Assembly: GCA_037447655.1 (NCBI GenBank)
Contig: JBBHKE010002064.1
Location: forward strand, 62,001-126,000
Length of the DNA: 64,000 nt
DNA from: Zygnema cylindricum
Taxonomy: Eukaryota; Streptophyta; Zygnematophyceae; Zygnematales; Zygnemataceae
Reading direction: 5' to 3'
The first letter of the stretch is position 1; each line of letters opens with the position of its first letter. Shown in pieces: positions 51,879 to 63,263 of the stretch. The notes under the pieces are model-generated. The model ran no database searches and was not told the DNA's origin. It was given only the letters and a program-made list of their open reading frames with translations. The position numbers and the translations under genes were made by a program.

Positions 51879-54588
51879 GGTTATGGGCCTTTCATCAAGA
51901 ATTCCTATTTTCTCAGGAGAAAAATACGCGTATTGGGCGGATATGGTGGAAACACACTTCGAAAATGTTAATCTCTTGGATATTTTGGATGGTTCACTGG
52001 CGGAATCAGATCCGTCATGGTCAAAGAAAAATTCGCAAGCTCGGTCAATTCTGAAGTTTTGTATTTCAGAAGAATTGGCTATGTCACGGATAAAAATGAA
52101 AAAGGCGATCGATATCTGGAAATCTCTCAAGGATGATTTTGAAAAGGCTAATGTACAGGAAGAGCTATTTTTGGCTGGACGAATTTGGGACTACAATTAC
52201 ACGAGTGGCACAATGGCTGAATATTGTAACAAATTTCGAATACTAATAGATTCTCATGCTTCTGAAGGCGGATCTTTTCCTCAGTTTCAGCAGGCTGCTT
52301 TGCTAATGAGGGGTCTTCCTAATACTATGAGAGCAACGTCTGATAGGCTGAAACAAAAAGATAAAGCTAGCTAGACACTACAGTTAGCTATTAATTTGAT
52401 ATTGGAAGAGGAGGCAGATTCTAAAATTCTGAATGGTGAAAAACACGTAGAGGCATTTAACACAGAATTTGACAAAAAATGTCATTCTAATCAGCAGAGA
52501 AGTCAGTTTAATCAGAACCAGAATCAGTTTAGACAGTTTAATCAAAGAGGAAATAGACAATCCTTTAATGGCTGTTTTTATTGTAATGAAAAAGGTCATG
52601 GATACAAATTTTGTCCTAAGCTTAAAAAAGCTAATGAAACAGGTCTATATAGGCCTGGTTGGCAGCACAGCCAGTTTAATCAAGGCTTCATGGGATCGTC
52701 ACAACGAGGAAATGCACTATTTTCGGCGTCTTCATCTCATCATGACGAGTCTCTCTCACTCTCTAACGAGGAGGATGATGATCTATTTGCAATGGCGGCA
52801 GCGATGGAGGGCGCTAAAGACAATGGATGGATAATGGACACGCGAGCATCGGCCCACATGTGCTGGAACAAGGCAGTTTTCAAAAATCTGACATCAACAC
52901 CAGAGAAAAATATCTACTATGCATGTGGAATGAGTGTGCAAACCCGGGCTGTAGGCGATGTCTCCCTGCTAGTTGATGTGGAGGGCAAAGCTGTTGAGAG
53001 AACTCTTCATAATGTCCTTTATGTCCCAGATTTTAAGAAAAATTTGTTCTCAACGTCTTTGGTAGAAAGTAAAGGACTTGAGGTCAATCTGAAACACGGC
53101 AGGCAGGTTGTTAGCAAAAATGGGAAAATTGCGGTTACGGGAACTAGAGATGCCAGCAAAATGTATCGAATGGATATGCCCGATAATAAAGAAAATGATG
53201 TTTTGTATTCCGGTGCGTTATCCTCAGATGAGCTGTGGCATAAAAGGTTAGGCCATGTGAATTATGATAGTATGAAAAAGATGGTCACTGCTGGTAAAGT
53301 GGAAGGAGTCACCCTGTCAAACCAGTCACCTAAAACGTGTGATGGATGTGCACTAGGAAAAATACACAGATTACCGTTTCCTCAGGAGTCTGAACACAGA
53401 TCTACTAAACTCTTGCAACTCATTCATTCTGATGTTTTCGGCCCTGCAAAGGTACCATCTGCCGGGGGGATGAAATATATGGTTACGTTTACAGATGATT
53501 TTTCAAGGTTTACTAAGGTCTACTTCATGAAAGAAAAGAGTGAAGTCTTCACTCACTTTCAACACTACAAAGCGTGGGCGGAGAAATTACACGGTCGGCC
53601 AATTCTGGAGCTCAGATCGGATAATGGTGGAGAATATACGTCAAAAGAGTTTGAAAACTTCTTACTCAATGAAGGTATCAGTCACAAACTGACTGTCCCA
53701 TACTCTCCGGAACAGAATGGGGTCTCAGAAAGACTTAATAGAACTATCACAGAGAGCTCTAGGTCCATGCTTGCGGATAAAAACGTAGATCCGAAATTCT
53801 GGGCTGAAGCGTTAAATTGTGCAGTTTATATCAAAAATAGGATAGGATCAAGATCGGTAGACACCACTCCTTATGAGATCTGGACGGGCAGAAAACCGGA
53901 TGTCAGCCACTTCAAGGTCTTTGGAAGTAAATGTTTTATTTTGGATACGTCTAATGATAGATGGAAAATGGAACCTAAGGGATTGCCGGGGATTTTGTTA
54001 GGATATGATGATCACTCTAAAGGTTATAGAGTCTTTGTTTTTGAAAGACAGAAAATCATTGTCGCAAGGAATATCGTTGTGAAAGATGAACTAGACTCGA
54101 TAGACTTATTTAAAATGACAGAGCAGCAGAAGCAGCAAAAAGTACAAGAATATGTCATTTTAGATAGCATCCATAATATTGTCCAACAGATACAAAATTC
54201 ACCAGTGGTTCCACCAGAGTCGGACAATAATTGGGTTCCGCAACAAGTTCGTTTCGAAGCGCAACAGCAGCAGTCAGTGCCTACGGATCGCAACCAGCGC
54301 AACAAGCGCAACGCACGGGATCCAACAATTTCAGCCTCAGAATTTCCGGGGGGAAAAAGATCCAGTAGCCGCCTGCAAGCAAGTTCTCACTTTGCGTACT
54401 CGGCAGCCTCAGGGGAGCCTCTGACCATCCGGGAAGCCTTCTCCTCACCGGAGCGGAATCACTGGATCGAGGCGGCAAACGACGAAATGAAGTCGATCAT
54501 GGAGGCTCAGACATGGGAGCTTGTGGACCTTCCTCCGGATCGAAAAGCGATTGGCAGCAAATGGGTATTCAAGGTGAAGTTAAATCCG
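51820..54588 (+). pseudogene. E9 Gag, protease, integrase and start of reverse transcriptase
   Basis: The ATG at 51820 opens MSTSTTTAAPPPAPVV..., crossing LTR and primer site. Gag body: KYAYWADMVETHFENVNLLD, DIWKSLKDDF, YCNKFRILIDSHA, LLMRGLPNTM. A TAG at 52372-52374 breaks the same frame. Zinc knuckle is CFYCNEKGHGYKFC (52570-52615). In the protease the motif reads IMDTRASAHMC, with Arg for Gly. HHCC: WHKRLGHVNYDSM and CDGCALGK. Integrase DD35E: IHSDVFGPA, RSDNGGEYTS and EQNGVSERLNRT, all present. The frame ends in early reverse transcriptase (KWVFKVKLNP), where a one-base deletion occurs. Confidence 0.9.
51879..51890 (+). promoter_or_regulatory. E9 primer-binding site
   Basis: GGTTATGGGCCT: 11 of 12 bases shared with E4, E5 and E8 although the LTRs are unrelated. 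It is read as V-M-G-L in Gag. Confidence 0.85.
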
Positions 54589-55991
54589 ACAATACCATTG
54601 AACGATATAAGGCTAGACTTGTGGCAAAGGGTTATAACCAAAAGGAAGGAATTGACTTTGAAAAAACTTTTTCTCCTGTTGTAAGATTTCCAACAGTTAG
54701 GATTTTGCTATCTCTAGCTGCTATAGAAGATATGGAAATCCATCAAATGGATGTAAAGACGGCCTTTTTGCATGGAGAACTAGAGGAGACCATTTACATG
54801 CAGCAGCCTGAAATGTATGCTGAACCAGGAAAAGAGCATTTAGTATGTAAACTGCTAAAATCGTTGTACGGCCTAAAACAGGCCCCGAGGCAATGGAATC
54901 TAAAACTTGATGAATTCTTAACTGGTCTAGGCTTTAAAAGGATAAGCTCTGATCACTCTGTCTATGTTCTACAAGGTGAGGATAGAATAGTATATATAGC
55001 GGTATACGTAGATGATTTACTATTAGTCAGCAAATCAATGGCTGAAATTAACAAAATTAAAACTGCTTTGAAATCACGGTTCGAGATGAAAGACCTCGGT
55101 GAGGCAAAATATATTTTGGGTATTCAAGTAGAAAGGGACAGGAAAAACAGATTAATAAAATTGACTCAAAAGGAGGCTATTGGAAACATGTTAGATGAAT
55201 ATGGAATGCGGGGGGCAAAAGGATGTGTAACACCAATGGAGTTTCGGCAAAGGTTAGAGGGGGAAGAAACAGAACCAGGTGTTATTGTCAAAGAAGTCTA
55301 TGAGTCAGGGGAGGATGATCCTATGACATTGATACCTTACAGACAGATAGTGGGAAGTTTAATTTATTTCATGAACTGTACCCGTCCGGATATTGCTGCA
55401 GCAGTTGGGATACTGAGCAGAAGTCTAGAGAATCCGAGAAAATCTGACTTTGATGCAGCAAGAAGAGTTTTAAGATACTTGGTAGGAACCAAAGACCTCA
55501 AACTCACACTAGGCGGAGGAGAAGTGAAGCTACAAACATGGAGTGATGCAAGCTATGGCGATATGCCGAGTCGAAAATCCACCACGGTATTCGTTCTGCA
55601 AATTGGGAACGGAACTTGCTGTTGGAGCAGCAAACTTCAAAAGATCACGGCACAATCGACGATGGAATCATAATATATGGCAGCAAGCTCGGCCCTCAAA
55701 GAACTCCTATGGGTGAAATCCATGTTACAAGAGTAGGGATACATGCAGGTTGGTCCACAAGTGATCTGGTGTGATAACCAGGCTGCCATTACCATTGCTT
55801 CTAACCCAAGTCACCATTTCAAAAGCAAGCACATGGATGTAAGATTACACTTTGTAAGAGAAAAGGTGTTCTCTAGAGTGATTAAATTATGCTATTTGCG
55901 AGATGCAAAAATGATTGTTGATATGCTCACTAAAGCTCTTCCGGCTCCTAAACTGAAATATTGTAGGGACGTAGTGGGATTAAGTGAATAG
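54589..55991 (+). pseudogene. E9 reverse transcriptase and RNase H
   Basis: Open 54589-55671: [92 protein letters not shown]. RNase H has TWSDASYGDMPSR, but a TAA falls at MES just after the second acidic residue site and a TAG follows near 55733. 55743-55991 then completes RNase H (WCDNQAAITIASNPSHHF, MLTKALPAPKLKYC). The TKALPAPK tail is a variant of TKP. Catalytic residues of reverse transcriptase are kept. Confidence 0.9.
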
Positions 55992-56211
55992 CTGAGTTGC
56001 TGCACTGCTATACTGCTATGCTGCTCTAGTCCAATGACAGGGATATATTGGGACTACGCGACTTGCTAAAATCGCTACGTTGCTAGGCTGCGATGCTGCG
56101 CTAGTTCGAAATCGCAGCGGCTCTGAAAATTGCTACGTTGCTATGCTGCGATGCTACGCTAGTTTGAAATCGCAGCTGCTCTGACATACTGAGTCTAAAG
56201 CTTTAGGGGAG
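55992..56211 (+). repeat. GCTGC-rich tandem repeats and polypurine tract of E9
   Basis: Untranslated 3' part with an imperfect repeat of about 63 bp twice (56072-56125 and 56135-56185 regions: GCTACGTTGCTA, GCTGCGATGCT, GAAATCGCAGC). It ends with TTTAGGGGAG before the LTR. Confidence 0.7.
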
Positions 56212-57110
56212 TGTTGTTTTTGAAAAGCTTTAAGTCTCAGCAAATTAGTAGGACGGCGGAAAAATAGATCTATATGGACACGCGTCATCACTTGAATCAC
56301 AGTACAGGTTTTTGGCACCGACAACGCAGCTGCGACGCAGATGGAACAAGCGCAGCTGCGGTTATTTTTGATATGATCTATACGGACGACAGCAGCCTGC
56401 GACGCAACGGGTCAAACGCAACTGCGGATATTTTGGTACATAACAACGCAGTTGCTACGCAACAAGACAAACGCAGCTGCGATGAACTTTTGTATGTGAT
56501 AACGCAGCTGCTACGAAGCTACGGATATTTTTGAATACAAACAAGAATTGAACTGCGCTACTGCGGTTGATTCGAATGAAGTCAACGGACGAGATTCTCT
56601 AAGCCCGGGGACAAGTATTTGATTAAATAACTTGTATAGGATTCTTAGTCATATTGAGTGTGCAATGATAGATTAGTTTTAGCGTGATCAGGTGCACTTA
56701 GACCTTAGTGGCAGTTTAGTTCTTTTGGACGTATCTTGTAGGAACACTAGTATCAGCGGCACAGCACTATGTTGAAGTACAACTAAGTGAAGAGTATAAG
56801 ACTTAGGACGTAGAACATTTTATGTATCCAGACTTCCAGACTGTGTAATCTGCAGATTGTTTTTGGGAAACTTCTGAGTTGCATATCTTGGTGTATGTTG
56901 GATCAATTGAGCTGAAACTTTGGGAGTTGTCAGCCCTTGTGATATTCTATACTGTGGTATAGTGTGAAGCAATTTGGTTCATTGTATCAGATTTGGTGAG
57001 CTGTAGAAAACAGCTGTTTGATAGGATTCTTGATAAGCTTCTGTGAGTGAGATTATGTCTACTTCCACTACTACTGCTGCTCCTCCACCTGCACCGGTGG
57101 TTGTGGAACA
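56212..57110 (+). repeat. E9 3' LTR (899 bp)
   Basis: TGTTGTTTTTG start after the polypurine tract. It includes the segment missing from the 5' copy and the same GCAGCTGC array (56320-56520). It ends GTGGAACA at 57110 and passes directly into E10 pol, with no target duplication. Confidence 0.85.
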
Positions 57111-59021
57111 AGAAGGAAAACTCTTCAGGTTGCTAGGAATATTCAGGTTAAGGAAAAAATTCAATCGGTTGATGTTTTTCGCATGACAAATTTTGAGAAA
57201 AATGCCAAAAATCAAGAATATGTAACTTTTGAAAATGTTCCTCTTTCCTCTTTCACAAGTTCTTTCTCTATTCCTACTTCGGTCATTCCGGTTGTTCAAC
57301 CTGTACAGCAAGCTCCTCCTCCTCCTCGGCGGCAACTTAGGGATCCTACAGTTCCATCCTCAGATTTTCCGGGGGGAAGAAGGCAAAGCAGCATGCTGCG
57401 AGGTGAACTGGCGGAACATGCCCTATTTTCTGCAACTACATTGGAGCCAGTCACCATACAACAAGCCTTTTCAGCCCCGGAAAAGGATTAATGGATCCCC
57501 GCGGCAAATGATGAAATGCGATCGATAATGGAGGCTCAAACTTGGGAGCTTGTGGAGCTTCCGCCGGAACCAAAGGCCATCGGTTGTAAGTGGGTTTTTA
57601 AAGTTAAGCTAAATCCATATAATTCTATTGAAAGATATAAGGCTCGCCATGTTGCAATAGGGTATAGTCAGAAGGAGGGAATTGACTATGAGGAGCATTT
57701 CTCTCCAGTTGTCCGGTTTCCAACTGTTAGAATTCTTTTGTCTTTAGCAGCCATTGAGGATATGGAACTCCATCAAATGGATGTTAAGACAACTTTCTTG
57801 CATGGAGATTTAGAGGAAGTGATTTATATGAGGCAGCCTGAAATGTATGCAGAGACAGGAAAAGAAAATCTGGTCAGGAAGCTGTTGAAATCTTTGTACG
57901 GTCTGAACCAAGCTCCACGTTAGTGGAATCTAAAATTAGATGAGTTTGTAACTGGTCTCGGTTTTGTGAGGATTAGTTCAGATCACTCAGCCTATGTTAT
58001 GGAAGGGGAAGATGGGACTATTTACATTGCTGTGTATGTAGATGATTTGCTGCTATTGAGTAAGTCATTAAATGAAATTCAGAAAATAAAGGCAGCCTTG
58101 AATTCGAGATTTGAGATGAAAGATTTAGGATTGGCAAAGTATATTCTCGGAATTCAGGTAGAAAGGGAAAGAGAAAGGAGAATAATCTATTTAACACAAC
58201 GGGAAGCGATTAGGAATATGCTTGAGAAGTTTGGCATAGAAGAGGCAAAGGGAAGTGCCACTCCCATGGAATTCAAGCAAAAGGTGGAAGGCATAGAGAC
58301 CGAGGGAGGAGTCATTTTTGATGACACCTTGGAATCAGGGGAGGCAGATTCTATGGCTGCCATTCCATATCCTCAGATTGTTGGTAGCCTAATCTACTTC
58401 ATGAACTACACACGCCTGGACATCGCGGCTACAGTTGGTGCTTTAAGCTGGAGTTTAAAAAATCCGATGAGATCGGATAGGGAGGCAACAAAGAGGGTCC
58501 TTCGGTATCTTGCAGGGACACAGAATCTACGACTCGCTCTCGGTGGAGAAGAGGTCAAGATTCAGACTTGGAGCGATGCGAGCTACGGAGACATGCCAAG
58601 CCGGCGCTCCACCACCGGATTTATTCTAAAGATCGGAAGTGGAACATGTAGCTGGAGCAGCAAGCTTCAGAAAGTCACAGCTCAGTCTACAATGGAGGCT
58701 GAATACATGGCAACCAGCTCAGCTGTCAAGGAGTTACTTTGGGTAAAGTCTCTCCTTCAAGAACTTCACTTTATGCAATCTGGACCTCAAAAAGTGTGGT
58801 GTGACAACCAAGTTGCTATAGCGATTGCATCTAACCCAAGTCATCATTTCAAAATGAAGCATATTGATATAAAGTTGCATTTTGTAAGAGAGAACGTGGT
58901 GAACAGAATTTTAAAACTCAGTTATTTGCCGGATGAGATGATAGTAGCAGATATGATGACTAAGCCTTTACCTGCACCTAAGTTGAAGTTTTGTAGAGAG
59001 GCATGTGGACTTAGTGTCTGA
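57111..59021 (+). pseudogene. E10 pol: integrase tail, reverse transcriptase, RNase H
   Basis: 57117-57490 encodes the integrase tail and linker (QVARNIQVKEKIQSVDVFRM, then FPGGRRQSSML). A TAA lies at 57489. 57516-57923 and 57966-59021 encode reverse transcriptase and RNase H: KWVFKVKLNPYNSIERYKAR, then a TAG at 57922-57924 in place of the Gln of APRQW, then YVDDLLLLSK, AKYILGIQVERE, TWSDASYGDMPSR, MEAEYMATS, WCDNQVAIAI and MMTKPLPAPKLKFC. Only two stops in about 1.9 kb. Catalytic residues are kept. Confidence 0.9.
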
Positions 59022-59044
59022 GAGAGTCTAAAGGTTTAGGGGAG

Positions 59045-59863
59045 TGTTGGTTTTTGAAACCTTTAGTCCTCTCTATATCTCGTGTGTGAGAAAGAGAGTC
59101 TAGACTTAGTCGGTTTTTGTGTACAAAATGAGTTGACGTAGACAAGATGTGGTGTGGTATGTAACTCCAAAGGGAGTTCATAGATTTGGTACACTCTATG
59201 TACACGTGTCGGTCCGTGGGGAAGTCAAGCTTGGTTGAGTTGGTTGACAAAGTACATATTTACTTGAGGGACCAGATTTACACGTGGAGGTTCATCTTCG
59301 GTGATGAATGAATATGCGGACGGCGGACGGAGTTCGCCGTCATTTTTGGAAGAGAAATATTGACCTAGCCGTCATTTCAGCAGACTAACCTTGACTGCGT
59401 ACTTTAGCAGTGGCTAGGGTTAACGATTGATGTAAATACTTGTACGCTAGATGGCGGGGTTTAGTTTGATTAATGTTTAGTGTACCGACACACCACGGTA
59501 GTTGTGGTACGGTGTAGATCAGCTGTAGGTTCACTTTGTATATGTAGGACTTAGAATATTTTGGAGTTAGGATTTTCAGTGAATGGAAAACTTGCGAAGC
59601 AGTTTTTGTGTCTTTTTGAATTGCAAGATCATTGTGATCTTTTGGCAGAACCCTGTGAAATTATGCATGTGAATTCTTTGTTATACTGTATATATTGTGG
59701 CAAATTTGCAAATCTAGTGTGTGTCTGGTTTGCTTGGGGCTTCATTGTGAAGTCGGTCTTTTTGTGGTTTCTGTGAGAGTTTCCTCTTTTGTAATCTGAA
59801 TATTATGGCAACGGCTGGTGCTTCTTCTTCCTCGTCTGGGTCACCGGTTGCCTCAAATCAACA
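59045..59863 (+). repeat. E10 3' LTR (819 bp)
   Basis: Polypurine TTTAGGGGAG before TGTTGGTTTTTG; end CAAATCAACA. The ATG at 59805 begins the Gag leader, 59 bases from the end as in E9, so this ATG does not belong to the frame downstream. No tRNA-like module. Confidence 0.85.
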
Positions 59864-60901
59864 AGTGCGTCGGAAGGGGATTTACTAAATGACAGGATTA
59901 GAGCGGACGAAGAGGGTGTCCGCGAAGTAAAAGATGGTAAGGAGGTAGACGAGGAATACGAACCCTCAGAAACTGCGTCGGACGAGTCTATTGAGGAAGG
60001 GGAAGAGCTTACGGAAGAGGAGGAAGAACCGGAAGAAACCAAATCGTCGGACATTCCTGTCGCAAGATATGAGGATGCTCCCTCAACCTCGGATCGGCAA
60101 TCTTCGGAGAGCTCGGAGAGACGTATGGAAGAAGAATGTGGAGACGACGACGAGGTTGTTGCTTTTCCACCATCACCGAATCGTGATAGAGCTCTCGTGG
60201 CGGTACAAGGACCTCAAATTCTGGGTGAGCGTGATGTGATAATTCGAGAGGAAGAACCCGATTGGTTTTTCCCGCCTCCAGTCGGAGATGAGGCCATGGA
60301 TGGCTTCCGACCGACGGCTGCCCATTACATCCCGGTCGAGGAATGGCCGGACTATTGGCGTTACGGGGAGGCGATGCCTATTGACCGGTGGTTGAACCCC
60401 GTCCTGGAAATTCTCAACATCCATCCGGATGTCCCTGCCCACCGAACATGGTTGTACATCGCATCATACAACCATGCGTCAAATTTCCCATACATTAGGC
60501 ATTTTCAGCCTAGTGACAAACGTTTCACATGGATTGTACGCCGACCGATTGGATTTGAAATAGATGTCTCGAAATTAATCCGACACTATCACCCTTGGGA
60601 CCCACAGTTATTTACCATTCTACGGCGTGCAATTCGTACTCGGGTGCTAAACGAATTTTTAGATGCTCGAAGTGCGGTCTTACAACGCTTCCGAAATGTG
60701 CAAGTGAGGCGTACGTATCTTTGGGAAATTCCGAGGGTCCCACATGTTGATGAGCCCCCTCCACCATCGGAAGTAGACCGATTGAGGAATGAAGTTCAAA
60801 ATCTCCATCGCTGTTTGGAGGCGCAAGAAATAGCGATGATAACGGTTCATCGCTTAATTAATAATTTAACTCGAGAGCTTGCTGCCATTAGGCGACGTTG
60901 A
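59864..60901 (+). CDS. Open frame of unknown function, 5' end lost to E10
   Basis: 346 codons open from the LTR junction to TGA; the first internal ATG is at 60125. Residues 1-110 are very acidic and Ser-rich. Residues 110-290 look globular and Trp/Pro/Tyr-rich (EEWPDYWRYGEAMPIDRWLN, TWLYIASYNHASNFPYIRHF, RFTWIVRRPIGFEIDV). The last about 50 form a heptad-like helix (EVDRLRNEVQNLHRCLEAQE, LINNLTRELAAIRRR). The acidic part has a broken relative at 19.25-19.43 kb. I do not recognise a domain. Two copies beside transposons suggest a mobile-element protein, for example a Gag or an accessory protein of the DNA transposon that follows; a host gene family is also possible. Confidence 0.6.
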   Translation, partial: SASEGDLLNDRIRADEEGVREVKDGKEVDEEYEPSETASDESIEEGEELTEEEEEPEETKSSDIPVARYEDAPSTSDRQSSESSERRMEEECGDDDEVVAFPPSPNRDRALVAVQGPQILGERDVIIREEEPDWFFPPPVGDEAMDGFRPTAAHYIPVEEWPDYWRYGEAMPIDRWLNPVLEILNIHPDVPAHRTWLYIASYNHASNFPYIRHFQPSDKRFTWIVRRPIGFEIDVSKLIRHYHPWDPQLFTILRRAIRTRVLNEFLDARSAVLQRFRNVQVRRTYLWEIPRVPHVDEPPPPSEVDRLRNEVQNLHRCLEAQEIAMITVHRLINNLTRELAAIRRR

Positions 60902-61455
60902 TGGGAGATGACAAGGGTCAATTTCGTATACTTCATTCGAATGAGAGGTACCCCGATTTAGCCCTCAGCCTACATTGGGTGCCACAATGTTTTGTTTTGT
61001 TTTTTTTTTATTTATTCATGCAAGTGTGAATTTAATATTTCTCTCCATTTTTTTCACAAAATGAAATTAAATTCGACTTTTAGTCGTTCATTTGGTATTT
61101 CTGATATCGCCATTGTGTTTGCTATTCATCTTTCCCGGCTTAACGACGACACAAGGTCGTCGCTGGTTCGTCGGTGAAAGTGAGGAATTCTCATTGGTAG
61201 TCGGCAGCTTACTACGTATCAACGATGTTATTAAATAAAAATGTAATTTTACATATATAACGACGTGTTTCTTTCGTCACAGAATCTGCGACAGCAAATT
61301 TTTGTCGCTGAAAATTGTCGTTTCCTTTTAGAGTCGTTTCATTTATTTATACGACTTTCCATTCAGGAATCTGATTAATACTTTTTACATTGTTTATTGT
61401 TTACACGGTACCAAAAGGCCAAGCAATGGTGGGTAGAGAGGAGGTCCATGCTTGA
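60902..61455. other. Spacer with GTCGCT/GCGAC motifs left of the transposase
   Basis: No gene. 61085-61350 contains several GTCG, CGACGAC, GTCGTCGCTG and GCGACAGC words in both directions (for example 61142-61163 and 61283-61322), like the array right of the transposase. This may be the left subterminal region of the DNA transposon. Confidence 0.45.
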
Positions 61456-63263
61456 CGGAATACGAGAGTTTCTACTTCTAGTTTTGGGACGAGATCGGTG
61501 GCGGTTACCAAGGCTTTGCCGAGACGAGGAAGGAAGGAAGTCGCTTGGGTCACGGTTATACACGAGGAGTTACTTTCCGATTTCGAACGTTTTAAGAAAG
61601 CGGGTATGAAGATGTCCACCACAATTCTCGGGGACATCGCTAGGGACATAATAAGAGAAAGGAGGAAAGAGTACGGCCCGGAATGGTTCAACAAGGACGG
61701 GTCGGAAATACATCAAATCATAAATAAAAGGTGGGTGCAGAGGTGTCAAGAGACATCGTTGTGCGTGCAAAAAAAGGAAACTACAATGTAGTCCCGAGAA
61801 AGAGGAATACATTGAGCGTACCGTAGCCTTCCACATGGGCGTTCTAAAGCGGGGGTTTGAATCCGGTGAGTTTCTTTACGAATATAGTTTAATGACGTTT
61901 CCTTTTTTTAGTGTATTGTTTTCGTTTTATTCCATACTTGACGGCGTAAACCCAAAATAACTACATTTGTTTTGGCTTGGCGGCGAATGTATAACAGACT
62001 TTTCAACGAAGACCTCATGGAAAACATGGATGAAACTCACATGATAGTCAACACCGATAATGGAAAAACTTTGGGGTTTAGAGGGGACGAAGTGGTGAAA
62101 TACGCTGATGTTGCCAGAGGAGGCGAGTCCATGACTCTCATGGTGCGACTAAGTGGAGGGATGAACGCTCGTATCGAGAACCCAATGATAATTTTTGCAA
62201 ATCGAGCAAGAAGTTACCTGATACAAGGTTTACCGGACAACGTCCCCGGTGTGTTTTTTCTCCCTCATCTAATGTTTTCATTTTATGTATGATGTCTTCT
62301 TGGCTTTGATAAAGATTTATCTATTTATCTCTAACCATGTTGTTTTGTTTAATTTTTTTGTGAATATCTCTTTACCTAGCTCTCGGATACCTCCTCTCCC
62401 CTTCTCCTACTACAAAATATGTGTTTTTTTCTTCTTTAACACTCTGATTTCTCTTATCTAAAGTAATGACTCATATTTTAAGGTTTCTATGGTACACGTA
62501 GCTTACTTTCCCTGTAATGCATATGTAAGCAAGCATTTCAAAATGATAATTTTTTTCCCTTTGTTTGTGTATTATATATATTTGCAGGCGTTTGTTACCG
62601 GACCGGTCCGAAGGGGTGGAATGATAAAACGGTGTTCCCACAATGGGTCGAAGAGGCAAGGTCTTACCAAAGGGATCGAGATGGACGTCAAAAAATTATA
62701 TTTCTGGACAATTGCGGTGGTCACAACACGTCCAACGAGTTGGAGCGAGTTCTAGAGGCCAAGAACACAGTGTTACAATATTTTCCACCTAATGCAACAC
62801 ATCTTGTTCAACCGGCCGACTCCTTCGTGATTTCCAAAATCAAGGGCGTGTGGAGTCGCATTTGGGATAGTTGGAAGGCGAAAGGAATTGAGAACGGTCA
62901 ATGGGCTAAACCTTCTAGCCGTGGATGGTCCGGTAAATTTGTTGGACCCGGTAAAGCGTTTTTTTTTAAATGGCGAGGGACTCCATCCGAGAGGTCAATG
63001 CGATGAGAGACAAAAACGGAATAAGTTATGCGAGAAAAGCCATGATTCAATGTGGCTTGTCTCTACGCGACGGAAAGTGGGATGAAGACATGCTCACACA
63101 ACAACTGCAAGGTATAATCATCAAATATCGCAACCACTTCGAAGACGAAGCTGTGGAACCTCCATGCCCGAGGGCAAGGGAATTCCTCCAAAATATTGAA
63201 GATGCCGAAAGTCAACAAGACAGCATTTTCAATGAGGGAGAGATGAGCGGCAACGAGTTTTAA
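61456..63263 (+). pseudogene. pogo-like (Tc1/mariner superfamily) DDE transposase, intron-containing and frame-shifted
   Basis: 61498-61770 encodes a helix-turn-helix DNA-binding region (FKKAGMKMSTTILGDIARDI, then INKRWVQR as in CENP-B/Tc5-type domains). Two shifts near 61745-61785 move it to SPEKEEYIERTVAFHMGVLK. 61990-62248 gives NMDETHM (first Asp), GKTLGFRGDEVVKYADV and DNVP. A GT-AG intron (62249-62587) joins in phase to GVCYRTGPKGWNDKTVFPQW. Then IFLDNCGGHN (second Asp) and YFPPNATHLVQPADSFVI (third Asp region), the signature of DDE_1 transposases, and an acidic tail to 63263. A shift near 62970-63000 separates the tail. A discontinuity around 61867-61993 may be another intron or a deletion. 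Long and otherwise well preserved. Confidence 0.85.
62249..62587 (+). other. Spliceosomal-type intron in the transposase gene
   Basis: 339 bp, begins GTGTGT and ends TTTGCAG after a pyrimidine-rich stretch. Removing it keeps frame (phase 1) and restores the family motif P-G-V-C-Y-R-T-G-P. A/T-rich relative to its exons. Confidence 0.8.

Larger units (their letters stand above)
51038..57110 (+). mobile_element. E9: Ty1/copia element of a second clade, nearly intact
   Basis: LTRs 51038-51878 and 56212-57110, primer site GGTTATGGGCCT and a full gag-pol. Coding damage I can see: one TAG (52372-52374), a one-base deletion near 54588, and stops near 55671 and 55733. Flanks do not match (TACCA on the left; E10 pol on the right), so the right LTR probably comes from recombination with another copy. 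Gag is clearly different from E4 (S/T/P-rich leader, Q/N-rich nucleocapsid). Confidence 0.9.
57111..59863 (+). mobile_element. E10: 3' portion of a second-clade copia element
   Basis: Pol from the end of integrase onward plus the 3' LTR (59045-59863). Gag, protease and most of integrase are missing; E9's LTR joins it at 57110. The LTR is of the same family as 48092-49151 at its start but ends with its own 59-base Gag leader (MATAGASSSSSGSPVASNQ). It is inserted in the acidic frame that continues at 59864. Confidence 0.85.

Noticed and set aside
51878-57110. Natural gag/pol frameshift signal at 54588 in E9
   Set aside because: The shift falls inside reverse transcriptase and is explained by one lost base; related E10 and E4 read straight through.
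59805-59892. The ATG at 59805 as the start of the acidic frame downstream
   Set aside because: It is the Gag leader at the end of the E10 LTR, in a different frame; the acidic frame enters directly at the LTR junction.
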